Origin: GCA-2746795 sp964643965
GTDB lineage: Bacteria > Chloroflexota > Anaerolineae > Promineifilales > Promineifilaceae
Length of the DNA stretch: 18,587 nucleotides
Assembly: GCA_964643965.1 (NCBI GenBank)
Contig: CAZXVH010000106.1
Span: 1 to 18,587, forward strand
Reading direction: 5' to 3'
How positions within the stretch are numbered: the first letter of the stretch is position 1; each line of letters opens with the position of its first letter. Position numbers and translations under genes: made by a program. The notes under the pieces were generated by a model. That model had not been told where the DNA came from and did not search any database. It saw only the letters and a program-made list of their open reading frames with translations. Of this stretch, positions 6,884 through 14,900 are shown one piece after another.

Positions 6884-7711
6884 ATGTATAACTTGCAAGA
6901 TCGTGTGGCGATTATCACGGGGGCGGGACGCAAGGGGGGCATTGGCGCGGCGGTGGCCCGGAAACTGGCGGAATGCGGCGTCCATGTCGTTTTGGCCGAT
7001 ATTTGTGCCCCCGTGTCTGACCTGCCCAACACGGGCAATGCCGCCTGGGATGAACTGGTGGCGGTGGCGGCGGAGTGTACCACACGAGGGGTACGCGCCT
7101 TGCCTTTGCGTGTGGATGTCACGGACGCCGCTTCTATCGAGGCGATGATGGCGCAGGTGCAAACGGAGTTTGGCCGGCTGGATATCCTGGTGAACAATGC
7201 CGGCGCGGCCGTCGGCCCGGCGCCGGTGGCCTGGCAGGCAGAGGCAGCCTGGCGGCGCACCCTGGAGATCAATGCCACCGGAACCTTCCTCTGCTGCCAG
7301 AAGGCGCTGCCCTTGCTCACTCGGAGTGAAAACGGCCGTATCATCAACATGGCCTCTATTGCGGCCGTGCGCCCCAAACCCAATGTTAGCGCCTATGCCG
7401 CCAGCAAAGCGGCCGTGGTGGCCTTCACCCAAGCGCTGGCGCAAGAAGTGGCCGCCGACGGCGTCACCGCCAACGCCATTCTACCGGGTGATGTGGATAC
7501 GGAAATGAAGCAGTGGGGGATGCAGATGGAGGCGCTGGTTGCCGGAAAAGAGAAAGACCAGGTGGTAAACGCCACCGCCGCCAAAATTCCGCTCGGCCGG
7601 CTGGCCTTTCCCACCGACGTGGCGAATCTGGCCGCCTTTCTGGCCTCAGACGAGGCCAGTTTTATCACCGGTCAGGCGCTCAACCTGACCGGTGGCCGGG
7701 AAATTTCGTGA
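6884..7711 (+). CDS. Short-chain dehydrogenase/reductase (classical SDR)
   Basis: This is a 275-residue NAD(P)-dependent oxidoreductase of the classical SDR family. The dinucleotide site is TGAGRKGGIG (residues 12-21), two residues longer than the usual TGxxxGxG. It is followed by DVTD and NNAG. The catalytic residues are Ser158 (MASIAAV), Tyr171 and Lys175 (SAYAASK). The C-terminus has the FITGQALNLTGG block typical of FabG-like members. I chose ATG 6884 because GAGG lies 5 bp upstream; the frame is open back to 6779 only through the heptamer array. The substrate is unknown. Co-direction with the ThDP enzyme suggests, but does not prove, a shared pathway. Confidence 0.92.
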   Translation: MYNLQDRVAIITGAGRKGGIGAAVARKLAECGVHVVLADICAPVSDLPNTGNAAWDELVAVAAECTTRGVRALPLRVDVTDAASIEAMMAQVQTEFGRLDILVNNAGAAVGPAPVAWQAEAAWRRTLEINATGTFLCCQKALPLLTRSENGRIINMASIAAVRPKPNVSAYAASKAAVVAFTQALAQEVAADGVTANAILPGDVDTEMKQWGMQMEALVAGKEKDQVVNATAAKIPLGRLAFPTDVANLAAFLASDEASFITGQALNLTGGREIS

Positions 7712-7782
7712 CAGCGGGACGCCGTTTAAAGATCAGGAGATTCGTCTAATCTCTACTCTCTAGGCGCGCTTGTTTATACTCG

Positions 7783-7830
7783 CTGTGGCCGCATCTCAGT
7801 CCCGAAGGGCTGCTTTCTGACCGTGCCACC
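7783..7830. repeat. Dispersed CTGTGGCCG...CTGACCGTGCC element, copy 2
   Basis: CTGTGGCCG opens and CTGACCGTGCCAC closes this element in the spacer between the convergent SDR and aminotransferase genes. The outer pairing is GTGGC (7785-7789)/GCCAC (7825-7829). The middle can form a small AGTCCC/GGGCT hairpin. The same two words flank a shorter middle at 289-325. No clear terminator was found in this 137-bp spacer. Confidence 0.45.
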
Positions 7831-7848
7831 TCTGGTTAAAATGTCAGA

Positions 7849-8997
7849 TTATGCCCGTTGCGAGTATAGATGCTGCTCAAAAACAGCCAATCCCTCGGGG
7901 AAATTGCGGCGGCCAAAGCCCAGGCGTACATGCTGATCCCCATAACCGAGGCAACTGCTGGGCAGCAGCAGCACCCCGGCTTCTTTGGCCAGGGCGTGAC
8001 AGTAAGCGGTGGCGGAGGGTACGTGTAAGCCAACCAGGGCTACGGAACCGGCCAGCGGCGGTCGCCAGGTGAACAATTGCGGCCAGCGGCCGAAAAAGGG
8101 GTCTGCCAGGTGGAGATTGTGACGGATAATTTGCTGGCTGCGAGCCACCAACTTATGGTGGGCTTGCAGGGCGGCCATGGCCAGGAATTCGCTGGGGGCT
8201 GGCGGGCAAATGGTGGTGTAGAATTTCCAGTTGATGATCTGCCGCCGTATTTCCGCGTCTCGGATGACGAGCCAGCCGGTGCGTAAACCAGGCAGACCGT
8301 GTACTTTTGACAGCCCGGAGAGTGTGATGGCGCGTTCGTATTGGTCGGCGGCAGAGGGGAGGGAGGAATGCTCTGTCATAAGCCGGCCGAAGGGGTCATT
8401 TCCCTCCAATCCCCGATACATTTCATCACAAAAGAGCCACGCCCCCACCTTCCGGGCCATCTCGATAATCGCCTCAAACTCCGCCAGCGTGGGCAAGAAA
8501 CCGGTGGGGTTGTGCGGGAAGTTGACGATGATGAGCTTCGTCTCGTCTGTGACTAAAGTTTCTAGTTGAGCCAGGTTGATCTGCCAACGGCCGTTGCCCG
8601 CTTCAATTTCCCACTTAGCCACATTCTCCACCCCCACAATATGCACTGCCAGGTTGAGCAGCGATTCATACGCAGGCGTCAACACCACCACCTGATCGCC
8701 CGGGTTAAGCAAGGTGCGCATGGCGGTGTAAATGCCCTCTTCCGGGGCGGTCAGGACCACTACCTCATCCGCTTTTACGCTGTTGTACTGGGCGGCGATC
8801 TGCGCCCGCAGCTCGGGATGTCCCTGCGATTCGGTGTAACCCAAATGCAGGGCGGCCAGCCCGGCCATATCCATCTCGGCCAACGCCAGCAGTTCCGCCA
8901 CCGTCATACTTTCGCAGTCAGATGAGCAAAGCGAATAGGGCGTGGTGAATTCGTAAACGGCAAAAAATTCCTCAATTGAAAATGGGGCGATCTTCAT
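7849..8997 (-). CDS. Class I/II PLP-dependent aminotransferase
   Basis: This 382-residue fold-type I enzyme should transfer amino groups between an amino acid and a 2-oxo acid. Visible motifs are GYTESQGHPELR (53-64), HNPTG (162-166), the D191/Y194 pair in CDEMYRGLE, the Schiff-base Lys231 in SGLSKVHGLPGLRTGW, and the substrate-carboxylate arginine near the C-terminus (VRLGFGR). I chose ATG 8997 (minus strand) because AAGGAGG ends 5 nt upstream; the immediately preceding ATG at 9000 is only 2 nt away, and the frame stays open to 9033. The substrate is unknown. It converges with the SDR gene. Confidence 0.92.
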   Translation of the reverse strand: MKIAPFSIEEFFAVYEFTTPYSLCSSDCESMTVAELLALAEMDMAGLAALHLGYTESQGHPELRAQIAAQYNSVKADEVVVLTAPEEGIYTAMRTLLNPGDQVVVLTPAYESLLNLAVHIVGVENVAKWEIEAGNGRWQINLAQLETLVTDETKLIIVNFPHNPTGFLPTLAEFEAIIEMARKVGAWLFCDEMYRGLEGNDPFGRLMTEHSSLPSAADQYERAITLSGLSKVHGLPGLRTGWLVIRDAEIRRQIINWKFYTTICPPAPSEFLAMAALQAHHKLVARSQQIIRHNLHLADPFFGRWPQLFTWRPPLAGSVALVGLHVPSATAYCHALAKEAGVLLLPSSCLGYGDQHVRLGFGRRNFPEGLAVFEQHLYSQRA

Positions 8998-9023
8998 CAT
9001 AACCTCCTTCTGGTAAGCGAGAG

Positions 9024-9066
9024 GCGAGAGCAAGAGCGAGGGGTTCCTTATCCCTCTTGCTCTCGC
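9024..9066. repeat. 13-bp inverted repeat of GAGAGCAAGAG words
   Basis: GCGAGAGCAAGAG (9024-9036) and CTCTTGCTCTCGC (9054-9066) are perfectly complementary with a 17-nt loop. It lies in the 5' leader of the aminotransferase, just upstream of its ribosome site. The purine-rich GAGCGAGAG words recur inside the CHAT gene at 16509-16574, where they encode a charged linker. Confidence 0.8.
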
Positions 9067-9127
9067 TCCATCCTCTTGTTATTCTTTTACGTAATCATAC
9101 CGTCACCTCATAAAGGGAGCATCTTCT

Positions 9128-9274
9128 ATGAAGCACATTTTGGTATCTGGCCTCATCAATATTGAAACAACCCTCAGGGTAGACAGCTTTCCCCTGAGGT
9201 ATGAGCCGGTGCGGTTTGGGTTTTTAACGGCCGTTGCCCTCGACGCGCTCTATCAATCCATAACCGGTGTATAA
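9128..9274 (+). pseudogene. PfkB-family sugar kinase, 5' remnant
   Basis: A 48-codon ORF begins MKHILVSGLINIETTLRVDS and continues to PVRFGF. This matches the start of PfkB/ribokinase-family carbohydrate kinases (first strand plus the G-x-IN-x-E sugar-binding turn). An intact start codon has AAAGGGAG upstream. After about residue 32 the resemblance stops at an AACGGCCGTT palindrome (9226-9235), and the frame closes at TAA 9272. The remaining ~270 residues of a kinase are absent. It is probably a decayed remnant left by deletion. Homology is judged by eye from a short segment. Confidence 0.6.
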
Positions 9275-9288
9275 CGACTGTGCTGGCA

Positions 9289-9747
9289 TTACCGGTACAC
9301 TTCTGCCGCGCTGCTGCGCAGTTCCACATAAATGGGATGCAGACAGGTGATGATTTCTGCCAACCGCTGCCCCAGCTTCGCCTGATACTCTGTCGTCAAT
9401 TCTGCCTCTGGCATTACCTCGTAAATTTTTGTCCAGCCCCGATCCCACATCTCTGCTTCGATGGAGCCGCCTAACACATCCTTGATTTCAAACAGATGGC
9501 GGCGAAAGCCGTTGAGCAAAACGCGGTTGAGGTGTTTGTCTTTGGCTTCACAGTGGAAGCCCAACTCCCAGCCGCCGACGCGCAGCGCTTTAGACACTTC
9601 ATAATGTAGACGAGGCTCGCCATAATGAAACTGCACCAGCCAGCCCCACGGCTGCCGCGACTTGATGCCTTGCAGCGACGGCGGCAGCGCCGCCACAACT
9701 ACGAGCGGTAAGTCACCGAGGAATTTGTTTCGAGAAAGAGAAGCCAT
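9289..9747 (-). CDS. Conserved hypothetical protein, 152 aa
   Basis: I do not recognise the family. The product is soluble and aromatic-rich, with no signal peptide or membrane segment. It has WLVQFHYGEPRLHYEV and ELGFHCEAKDKHLNR in the first half, then MWDRGWTKIYE and a helical C-terminus. The composition is that of a real protein and codon use matches the neighbours. The ATG at 9747 has no strong ribosome site, and its upstream region is the AATCGTCAA repeat. It is divergent from corA and is preceded on the other strand by the PfkB remnant. Confidence 0.7.
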   Translation of the reverse strand: MASLSRNKFLGDLPLVVVAALPPSLQGIKSRQPWGWLVQFHYGEPRLHYEVSKALRVGGWELGFHCEAKDKHLNRVLLNGFRRHLFEIKDVLGGSIEAEMWDRGWTKIYEVMPEAELTTEYQAKLGQRLAEIITCLHPIYVELRSSAAEVYR

Positions 9748-9750
9748 AAA

Positions 9751-9791
9751 TGATTGACGATTTGGGATTTTGGGTTGACGATTTCTTGATC
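9751..9791. repeat. AATCGTCAA/CAAAATCC short repeat
   Basis: On the minus strand this reads AATCGTCAACCCAAAATCCC then AAATCGTCAATC. The same words occur in frame inside the NB-ARC gene at 14914-14945. It forms the leader of the 152-aa hypothetical gene. Confidence 0.65.
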
Positions 9792-9841
9792 ATTCATTGA
9801 ACTCAAGACGCGCCAAAACATAAGCGTCATTATAATGTGTT

Positions 9842-9990
9842 CTAGCCGGAAGGAAAACGGCCGTTTCCCCATTCGTCATCATACCAAGTCCCAGTTAAGA
9901 TCGTGCCTGAACCGCTTTCATAAACATGCCATTTGTTGGTGGAGGCGATTCTTCCGGGAATCAGGCCAAATCCCCCAAATGACCTGTGGA
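9842..9990 (-). pseudogene. Possible minus-strand gene remnant upstream of corA
   Basis: The frame 9842-10081 (minus) ends with a protein-like stretch, IASTNKWHVYESGSGTILTG followed by TWYDDEWGNGRF. The rest overlaps the start of corA on the opposite strand. There is no ribosome site or recognisable family. It may be a decayed 3' end or chance. The AACGGCCGTT palindrome at 9856-9865 lies within it. Confidence 0.2.
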
Positions 9991-10022
9991 CAAAGCTGAT
10001 TTTCTCCCCTATCATCAGGCGC

Positions 10023-10940
10023 ATGACAACAACCATTTTCACCTCTGAGTACGTCACCTGGACAAACATCATCAAACCCACCTGGGATGATATTGGGCAG
10101 TTACAGGATCGCTATCCGCAGTTTCATCGCCTCAATCTCAACGACTGCATGACAGATTTAGAATTCCCCAAACTGGATCATCATGACGGCTACATCTTTC
10201 TTGTAACGCAATTCCCTCGATGGGATGTAGAGTCGCTCATCTGCCAACCAGCAGAAATTGATATTTTTGTCAGCAAAGGGGTTCTGGTCACATCCCATCA
10301 GGCTGATTTAAAACCGTTAAACGACTTGTTCGACAGGGTGCAAAACGATCCGACTGCACATGAACAGTTGATGCTGCACGGCGCCAGCCCGCTGCTTTAC
10401 GAGGTTCTGAACGTGCTGGTGCAATATTGCTATCCCATCTTGCAAAAGGTGAATCAAAAAATCCGCCACATTGAACAAAACCTCTTTAACGCCGACACCC
10501 ACCATATTTTGCAGGAAGTGGCGCTGGCCCGGCGGGATATCATCTCTTTACGCCATATCCTTATCCCCCAAATCAAAGTGATTTATGAATTAGAACGTGG
10601 CGAGTGGCGCTTCATCCACGACGACCTGGATATCTATTGGGGTGACATCGGCGACCACCTGGAGCAAATCAAGTCGATGCTGGATGAACAGAGAGAAGTC
10701 ATTGATGGGCTGTCTGAGACTATTGATACCCTGGCATCCCATCGGATTGATGAAGTGGTGCGCTTGTTGACGCTGATAACCTTGATCAGTGTGCCTATCA
10801 CCGTCATTGCCACTATTTTTGGCATGAACATGGCGCTGCCCTATGGCAATCACCCGCTGGCGTTTTACGCGATCAATGCCATCGCCATTGGCGTCACCCT
10901 CACCTTTATCTGGCATTTGCGCCGGAAGCATTGGCTGTAA
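10023..10940 (+). CDS. corA: CorA-family divalent metal ion transporter
   Basis: This inner-membrane Mg2+ (or Co2+/Ni2+) channel of 305 residues has the canonical architecture. A large cytoplasmic alpha/beta N-domain is followed by a long helical region (about 120-245), then two C-terminal transmembrane helices. The signature GMN is at 267-269 (TIFGMNMALPYG), at the end of the first helix, and a short RRKHWL tail ends the protein. ATG 10023 is the first ATG of the frame, with only a weak ribosome site; the frame is open to a TTG at 9933 that overlaps the spacer. In a window with a Ni enzyme, nickel or cobalt transport is conceivable but not shown. Confidence 0.9.
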   Translation: MTTTIFTSEYVTWTNIIKPTWDDIGQLQDRYPQFHRLNLNDCMTDLEFPKLDHHDGYIFLVTQFPRWDVESLICQPAEIDIFVSKGVLVTSHQADLKPLNDLFDRVQNDPTAHEQLMLHGASPLLYEVLNVLVQYCYPILQKVNQKIRHIEQNLFNADTHHILQEVALARRDIISLRHILIPQIKVIYELERGEWRFIHDDLDIYWGDIGDHLEQIKSMLDEQREVIDGLSETIDTLASHRIDEVVRLLTLITLISVPITVIATIFGMNMALPYGNHPLAFYAINAIAIGVTLTFIWHLRRKHWL

Positions 10941-11080
10941 GCGCTTCCTTGTCGTTTAAGAAAACAGGTAAGGTAGAGACGGTCGGCAATTTGCTCCCAA
11001 TAAACGTTTGATATGTGCTAAAATTCAGCGGCCGTCTGAACGGGACGCCTCGCCATCGCGGACAATAAATAGGAGCAGCC

Positions 11081-11770
11081 ATGACCACATTTCTCGATAC
11101 CAACCCATCTCCAGCCGCCGCCTGGGACGGCTATCTGGAACCGCTCGGCGAAACATTGCGGGCGGGCAAACTACCCCGCGTTTCTTTGGGCGAACCGGCG
11201 ATCTGGGATGCGGCCGCCGCCCTTAAATCTGAAATCGGCCGCGATTGGACACCACCCCAACCCGGCCGGGTCTACACCCTCATCCGTCTCAGCTGCACCC
11301 TGCATCCCCCCGACCAAGACGCCCGCTTCACCGAGGCCCGCCTGGAAGCGCCTCTGGGCGTAGACAGCGGCGCGGACCGCGCCCTCGCCCACGATCTCTT
11401 TCCCTTGCAGCAAACCGTGACAGACGCCGGCACACTCGCCGTGGGGCTGAACCCCGCGCTGAAATTTGCCAAAGCCATCGACGTTAGCCTGCTGGAAGTG
11501 GGCGTCGAAAAAGAGTACGCGGCCGTTTTCCCCGTCATCCAGGCGTATGGGCTGGGCGAAGCCAATCCTTACTGGCAGTTCCAGGCGCACGATCAGTTCC
11601 CGCTGCAAGGCAGCCAGAAAGTGTACCTGTTGGCCGCCGCGCCGCCGGCCGCTCGGGTGCGCCTGCACGTGCGCCTCACCGTCAGCGTGGAACACCGCCG
11701 CTGGGGCATCTTGCGTTATGGCACGCCCCAAACCGCCAGCGCCCACCTGACCTTTGACATCACATTGTAG
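11081..11770 (+). CDS. Unknown protein, 229 aa, next to the CHAT/NB-ARC gene
   Basis: I cannot assign this to a family. It looks like a soluble, mostly beta-strand protein with no signal peptide or membrane span. Blocks likely to be conserved are VYTLIRLSCTLHPP, ALAHDLFPLQQTV, EYAAVFPVIQAYGLGEANPY, and a C-terminal strand-rich part ending AHLTFDITL. AGGAGC lies 6 bp upstream of the ATG. The TAG stop (11768-11770) lies inside the left inverted end of a MITE-like element, so the insertion may have supplied the present stop codon. It is in the same orientation as the 1612-aa CHAT protein 229 bp downstream and could be its partner or substrate (inference). Confidence 0.8.
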   Translation: MTTFLDTNPSPAAAWDGYLEPLGETLRAGKLPRVSLGEPAIWDAAAALKSEIGRDWTPPQPGRVYTLIRLSCTLHPPDQDARFTEARLEAPLGVDSGADRALAHDLFPLQQTVTDAGTLAVGLNPALKFAKAIDVSLLEVGVEKEYAAVFPVIQAYGLGEANPYWQFQAHDQFPLQGSQKVYLLAAAPPAARVRLHVRLTVSVEHRRWGILRYGTPQTASAHLTFDITL

Positions 11771-11929
11771 GGGCGGGACGGCGCGGCGAGGTCTTGACGA
11801 AACGAGACCTTGTTGGCTCGCGCCGTCTCGCCCGACGAGGTGACAGGGTAATTCCCTCAGCGGGCGAGATAGGCGGGCGCAAAGGTGTTTTTCCATGGCA
11901 AACAGGTTGCCCGCCTATCCCGCCCCTAC
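11767..11929. mobile_element. MITE-like element, copy 1 (163 bp, 12-bp inverted ends)
   Basis: The ends are perfect inverted repeats: GTAGGGGCGGGA (11767-11778) and TCCCGCCCCTAC (11918-11929). Two nested palindromes lie inside: GACGGCGCG (11777-11785)/CGCGCCGTC (11819-11827), enclosing AGGTCT/AGACCT, and GATAGGCGGGC (11868-11878)/GCCCGCCTATC (11909-11919). It encodes no protein. No clear target duplication was seen. A related copy lies at 16859-17217. It separates the 229-aa gene from the CHAT gene and overlaps the former's stop codon. Confidence 0.8.
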
Positions 11930-11999
11930 TAAAATCATTTTTCGCCAACTATCAATCATAAACCCGGTGCAAAGTCGCCAACGCAAAGGAAGTCGTACC

Positions 12000-14900
12000 A
12001 TGATCGAACTCTCCCTCCAATTCACCTCAGACGAAAAAGAAGCTGACAGCCCCCTCTTCGTCTCCCTCTTCCGGCCGGACAGCGGCGTGCGCGAAGGCCC
12101 CTTGCCCTACAGCCTGCCCCTGGACGACGACGTGCTGGCCGACATCCACTGGTATCTGGAAACCTTCAGCGTCTGGCCCACCGGCCCCGATTACCTGCGC
12201 GCCGAAGAAATCGAGCGCCAACTGGAGGGGTGGGGTCGCGCCCTGCGTGACAGCATTCGCCTAAACGCCGACGCCGCCGACATCTGGCGGCAGTTTATGG
12301 ATGCGGAGGGCGAAAAGCTGCTGACCATCGACGCCACCGACCCCCGCCTCCTGCGTCTGCCCTGGGAACTGCTGGCCGACGAGAGCGGCCATCTCTTCAG
12401 CGCCGGTATCAGTGTGCGCCGCCGCCTGCAAAAAACCACCAGTAAGAAACAGGCGCCGCTGCCTTTGCCGGTGCGCATTTTGGTGGTGGTGGCCCGGCCG
12501 GACGACGCCGGTTTTATCGATCCCCGCGCCATCACCCGGCCGCTGCTGGACGCCGTGGCCGGGCTGGGTGAAGCGGTGGTGGTGGAATTCTTGCCCGAGC
12601 CGACCCTCAAGGCGCTGTCGGCGCGGCTGCGCGACCGCAGCGCCCCGCCGGTGCATGTGGTGCATTTCGACGGGCATGGCGTCTACGACCAATCACTGGG
12701 GCTGGGCTTTTTGCTCTTTGAGAACGAGAAGCAGGAAAGCGACCAGGTAGACGCCAACCGGCTGGGCAACTTGCTCAACCAGTCCGGGACGCCGCTGATG
12801 GTGCTCAACGCCTGCCAGAGCGGCATGCAAAAGGAGAGCAATCCCTATGCCAGCGTGGCGGCGCGGCTCATTCGCGCCGGGGTGGGCAGTGTACTGGCGA
12901 TGAACTATTCCGTGCTGGTGGTGGCGGCGCATAAATTTGTGGCCGCTTTTTACGCCGGGCTGGCCGCGGGGCTGACGGTGGGGCAGGCGGTGGATAAAGG
13001 GCGCCTGGCGCTGCTGGCCGATATTGACCGCCACACCATCACCCGGCCCAATGCCGCCGGCGAGATGGTGGAAGAAACGATCCATCTGTACGACTGGTTC
13101 CTGCCCGCCCTTTACCAGCAAAGCAGTGACCCTGTGATCTTCCGGCTAACGTCGCCGGACGCGGCGGCCGATGCGCCGTCGACTCCGGTGGTCATACCTG
13201 TCCGGCAGACCTATCCGGGGCTGGTGCGCCTGGTGCAAACCCTGTTTAACAAAGAGGATTTGCGCCAGTTGTGTTACACCCTGGGGGTGCAGTATGACGA
13301 TCTGCCCGGCGACGGCAACGCCGCCAAAGCGCTCTCCCTGGTGGAACTGGCGGAACGGCAGAGCGCCGTAGACGCGCTGGTAGATGCCGCCCGCAGTATG
13401 CGCCCCCTGGCCGACTGGCAGTCCGCCCTCACCCCCGCCGCCGCCGCCGAAGCGCTCACCCTTCGCCAAGCGCAGGACACGGCCGCTCAATCTCCCTCCA
13501 CTGCTGCTTCCCCTGCCGCCTTACCGCCGCCACCGCGCTACCGCTTCCACGGCCGTTCTCGTGAGATGCTCCTCTTAGACCGCGCCTTCCGCCAATCGCC
13601 GCTGGTGGTACTGCATGGCTTTGGCGGTCTGGGCAAAACGGCGCTGGCCGCCGAAGCGGGGCGCTGGTTTACGCGTACCGGCCGTTTTCCCGGCGGCGCT
13701 GCGTTTATCTCCTTTGAACATGGCGGCTCCCTGGCCCAACTGTGCAGTTGGGTGGGGCAGACGGTGAGCGGCGACCCTGACTGGCTCATCCACGGCGAAG
13801 GCGACCCGGTAATGCGGGTGGGGCAGTTATTGGCCCAGAAACCGGCGCTGCTCATCCTGGATAACTTTGAATCGGTGCTGGGACGAAACCCGGAGATGCC
13901 GCAGGAAGAACTGCAAGGGGTGTTGGCTGCGGTTTATCAGTGGGCAGTGGACAGTGGACAGACCTCAGTGAACAGTGGTCAGTGGACAGTGAACAGTGGG
14001 GCGCGGGTGTTGATTACCACGCGGGATACCCGTTTTAATGATGAGCGCTTTGCTTCATCCGCGCTGTGCCGCCATATCCCCTTGCAAGGGTTGGCGGAGC
14101 CGGAGGCGCTGGCGCTGGCGGCGGTGGTGCTGAACGCCAAGTTCATCGACCGGGCGGCCATCCCACGGCAGGATTTGGTAGAGTTGATGCGCCATCTGGG
14201 CGGCCACCCCTTGAGCCTCAACCTGGTGCTGCCCCACCTGCGCCGCTACACGCCCCGGCAGTTGATGGACAGCTTTGAGGCGCTGCTGCCCGGGTTCGTG
14301 GATGGCAAGGCGGAAGAAAGGAATGAAAGCCTGGCGGTGTCGCTGGATTTTTCCCTGCGTCGCCTGGGAGAGGAGACGCGGGCGGCGCTGCCGGATTTGG
14401 CGGTGTTTGCCGGGGGCTGTATGGAATATGACCTGCTGGCAGTGACCGGCATGGATGAAACGTTGTGGCAGGCGGCGCGAGGCGAGTTGGAGCAGGCGGC
14501 GCTGGTGACGGCAGAAGCGGTGCCGGGCATGAATGTGTCCTTTTTGCGCTTTCATCCCACCTTGACGCCTTATCTGGCGACGCAGTTGGCGGATGAACGC
14601 CGGGCGGCGCTGGAAGACAAATATTGGCGAGAATACTATGCCACAGCAAGAGAACTGTATCAACTGGACACGCAGCACCCACATGAGGCGCGGGCGATTG
14701 CGCTGCGGGAGATGCCCAACCTGCGCCGCGCCCTGGAGCTGGCGCTGGCCGCCGCCGCTGACGACCCCGCCCTGCTGGAAACGGCCGTTACTTTTGCCGA
14801 CCGCATTGCCCTCTTCCTGGATGTTTTCGGCCGCTGGCGGGAGCGGGATGGCATGATGAAACAGGTCAGTGATCAGTTTACAGTGAACAGTGGGCAGTCG

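Noticed and set aside
11895..11999. N-terminal extension of the CHAT protein from ATG 11895
   Set aside because: The extension is encoded by the right end of the MITE-like element. A proper ribosome site precedes ATG 12000.
14055..14684. Minus-strand open frame (209 codons) inside the CHAT/NB-ARC gene
   Set aside because: Shadow of the NB-ARC coding sequence; low-complexity His/Gln/Arg composition and no motif.
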